A stretch of DNA of 64,000 nucleotides, from contig JAEZTQ010000014.1 in assembly GCA_023443625.1 (NCBI GenBank), forward strand, positions 1 to 64,000, read 5' to 3'. Shown one piece after another: positions 63,501-64,000 of the stretch. Each line of letters starts with the position of its first letter. Position 1 is the stretch's first letter. Under the pieces are notes generated by a model, which saw only the letters and a program-made list of their open reading frames with translations, searched no databases and was not told the DNA's origin. The DNA comes from Bacillota bacterium (GTDB lineage: Bacteria > Bacillota_A > Clostridia > Lachnospirales > Lachnospiraceae). Position numbers and translations under genes: made by a program.

Positions 63501-64000
63501 CTTAGTATTCGATACTGAGATCTATTCCAATACAGGTGGTCAGTCTTCAAAGGCTACTCCAACCGGTGCTATTGCACAGTTTGCAGCAGCAGGTAAGGAA
63601 GTTAAGAAGAAAGACTTAGCGGCAATTGCAATGAGCTATGGCTATGTATATGTTGCTCAAGTAGCAATGGGTGCTGATTATAATCAGACAATGAAAGCAT
63701 TTGTTGAAGCTGAAAGCTACAATGGTCCTTCCATTATTATTGCATACGCTCCTTGTATCAGCCATGGTATTAAGGGTGGTATGGGTGTTTCCCAGACAGT
63801 GGAGAAGAATGCAGTAGCAGCTGGTTATTGGAATACCTTCCGTTATGATCCTCGTCTGAAGGAAGAAGGAAAGAATCCATTCCAGTTAGATTGTAAGGCT
63901 CCTAGTGTAAGCTATCAGGATTTCTTAAAGAACGAAGTTCGTTATAATTCATTAAGTCGTCAAAATCCTGAGAGAGCAGCAAAGCTATTTGCTAGTGCAG
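60529..64000 (+). CDS. nifJ: Pyruvate:ferredoxin oxidoreductase (partial, runs off the window)
   Basis: The reading frame is open from ATG 60529 (TTAAGGAGG upstream) to the window edge, 1,157 codons, so only about 15-20 residues are missing from the usual 1,175. Domains in order: pyruvate-binding YPITPSSVMAE, the domain II/III part, two ferredoxin clusters CIQCNFCSYVCP (about 693) and CTGCGSCANVCP (about 745), the proximal cluster CAGCGETPYAK, and the thiamine-diphosphate site GDGWAYDIGFGGLDH with SNTGGQSSKATPTG. It makes acetyl-CoA, CO2 and reduced ferredoxin from pyruvate. Codons look optimised, as in highly expressed genes. Confidence 0.97.
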   Translation, partial: MARKMKTMDGNNAAAHVSYAFTDVAAIYPITPSSVMAEVTDKWSADGRKNIFGQEVKVVEMQSEAGAAGTVHGSLAAGALTTTFTASQGLLLMIPNMFKMAGELLPAVINVSARALASHALSIFGDHSDIYACRQTGFAFLASSNPQEVMDLGAVAHLAAIKGKVPFVHFFDGFRTSHEIQKIEAWDYEDLKEMLDMDAVDAFRRDALNPEHPVLRGSAQNPDVFFQAREACNKYYDAVPGIVEEYMDKVNAKIGTNYKLFNYYGAEDADQVIVAMGSVCDTAEETIDYMNANGAKVGIVKVRLYRPFSAERLLEAIPSTVKKITVLDRTKEPGSLGEPLYLDVVAAIKDSKFANIPVFNGRYGLGSKNTTPAQIIAIFENTEKKTFTVGIKDDVTYLSLETKANPNTTPEGTISCKFWGLGADGTVGANKNSIKIIGDHTNMYAQAYFDYDSKKSGGVTMSHLRFGKKPIKSTYLITEANFVACHNPSYVRKYNMVQELKDGGTFLLNCGWDMEEIEMHLPGQVKRYMAEHNIKFYTIDGISIGKEIGLGGRINTILQAAFFKLANIIPVDEAVKYMKDAATASYGRKGEAIVKMNHEAIDRGLTGLKEVKVPESWKDAKDEELIVKVTEGRKEVVDFVNNILTPVNAQQGNDLPVSAFVDQANGTLPQGSSAYEKRGIAVDVPTWVPENCIQCNFCSYVCPHAVIRPAVFTADEAAKAPEGTKKVPMTGVAGMEFGMTVSVLDCTGCGSCANVCPGKKGNKALVMQPLESQLHEQEIFNYGFSLEEKPEVAEKFKDVTVKGSQFKQPLLEFSGACAGCGETPYAKLATQLFGDRMYISNATGCSSIWGGSMPSTPYTVNKKGQGPAWANSLFEDNAEYGYGMALAQQALRDRIKGKIVDLGESSSNEDVKAAIARYIETYNNGRENSGATSALVRALEACGCDASKDILKDKDFISKKSQWILGGDGWAYDIGFGGLDHVIASGQDVNILVFDTEIYSNTGGQSSKATPTGAIAQFAAAGKEVKKKDLAAIAMSYGYVYVAQVAMGADYNQTMKAFVEAESYNGPSIIIAYAPCISHGIKGGMGVSQTVEKNAVAAGYWNTFRYDPRLKEEGKNPFQLDCKAPSVSYQDFLKNEVRYNSLSRQNPERAAKLFASA

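Overview
The window looks like a chromosomal segment of a low-GC, spore-former-type anaerobe of the Clostridia, most likely a Lachnospiraceae (cluster XIVa) relative. The case rests on an AT-rich genome with AGGAGG-type ribosome binding sites, a pyruvate:ferredoxin oxidoreductase and an NfnAB-type ferredoxin/NADPH transhydrogenase, DegV, DUF5688 and ABC_trans_CmpB proteins, and several c-di-GMP enzymes. Species cannot be named from this sequence alone.

Region 1 (1-15,800) is accessory DNA: short hypothetical genes, decayed genes and nested transposons. An IS30-family element (about 2,951-8,122) has split a small YdbC/PC4-like gene from its promoter. That IS30 transposase is itself split, exactly at its second catalytic aspartate, by a three-recombinase (RIT-type) element at 4,065-7,478. 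Next come a two-gene DUF6236-like plus RES-domain locus (8,487-10,749), gene debris, a small P-loop kinase, a TipA-like MerR regulator, two GNAT acetyltransferases and a COG3910-like ATPase.

Region 2 (15,771-33,140) starts with tRNA-Pro, a phosphinothricin-acetyltransferase-like gene and tRNA-Thr. A 16.4-kb element is integrated in tRNA-Thr between perfect 53-bp attachment repeats (16,671-16,723 and 33,055-33,107). It carries an integrase, an Xre/Cro-type divergent switch, a replication initiator and helicase, a J-domain protein, a cold-shock protein preceded by a likely small RNA, a ClpP-like protease, a tail chaperone and a tape measure protein, and a sigma factor. No terminase, portal, capsid, tail tube, baseplate or lysis gene is visible. 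Near attR lies a pair resembling the Kiwa defence system (KwaB-like DUF4868 protein and KwaA-like membrane protein) behind its own promoter. It reads best as a phage satellite, or as an internally deleted prophage, with defence cargo.

Region 3 (33,140-64,000) is mostly ordinary chromosome. It contains an ECF vitamin transporter S component behind two tandem palindromes, a possible 22-residue Arg/Cys peptide, a membrane sensor-like gene pair, DegV, a nitrate/sulfonate-type ABC transporter, and a NarL/DesK-type two-component system. An isochorismatase-like hydrolase and a three-gene ABC-2 exporter operon follow. After these come an EAL protein fused to a beta-helix-like repeat domain, a radical-SAM DNA-repair-type pair behind LexA-like boxes, a Gly-Thr repeat lipoprotein and a HAD-GNAT fusion. 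The last part holds CYTH and HD-domain hydrolases, NfnAB, a GGDEF-EAL protein, a YhhN-like membrane protein and a DUF5688 protein. PFOR runs off the right edge. NfnAB and PFOR together fit ferredoxin-based fermentative metabolism.
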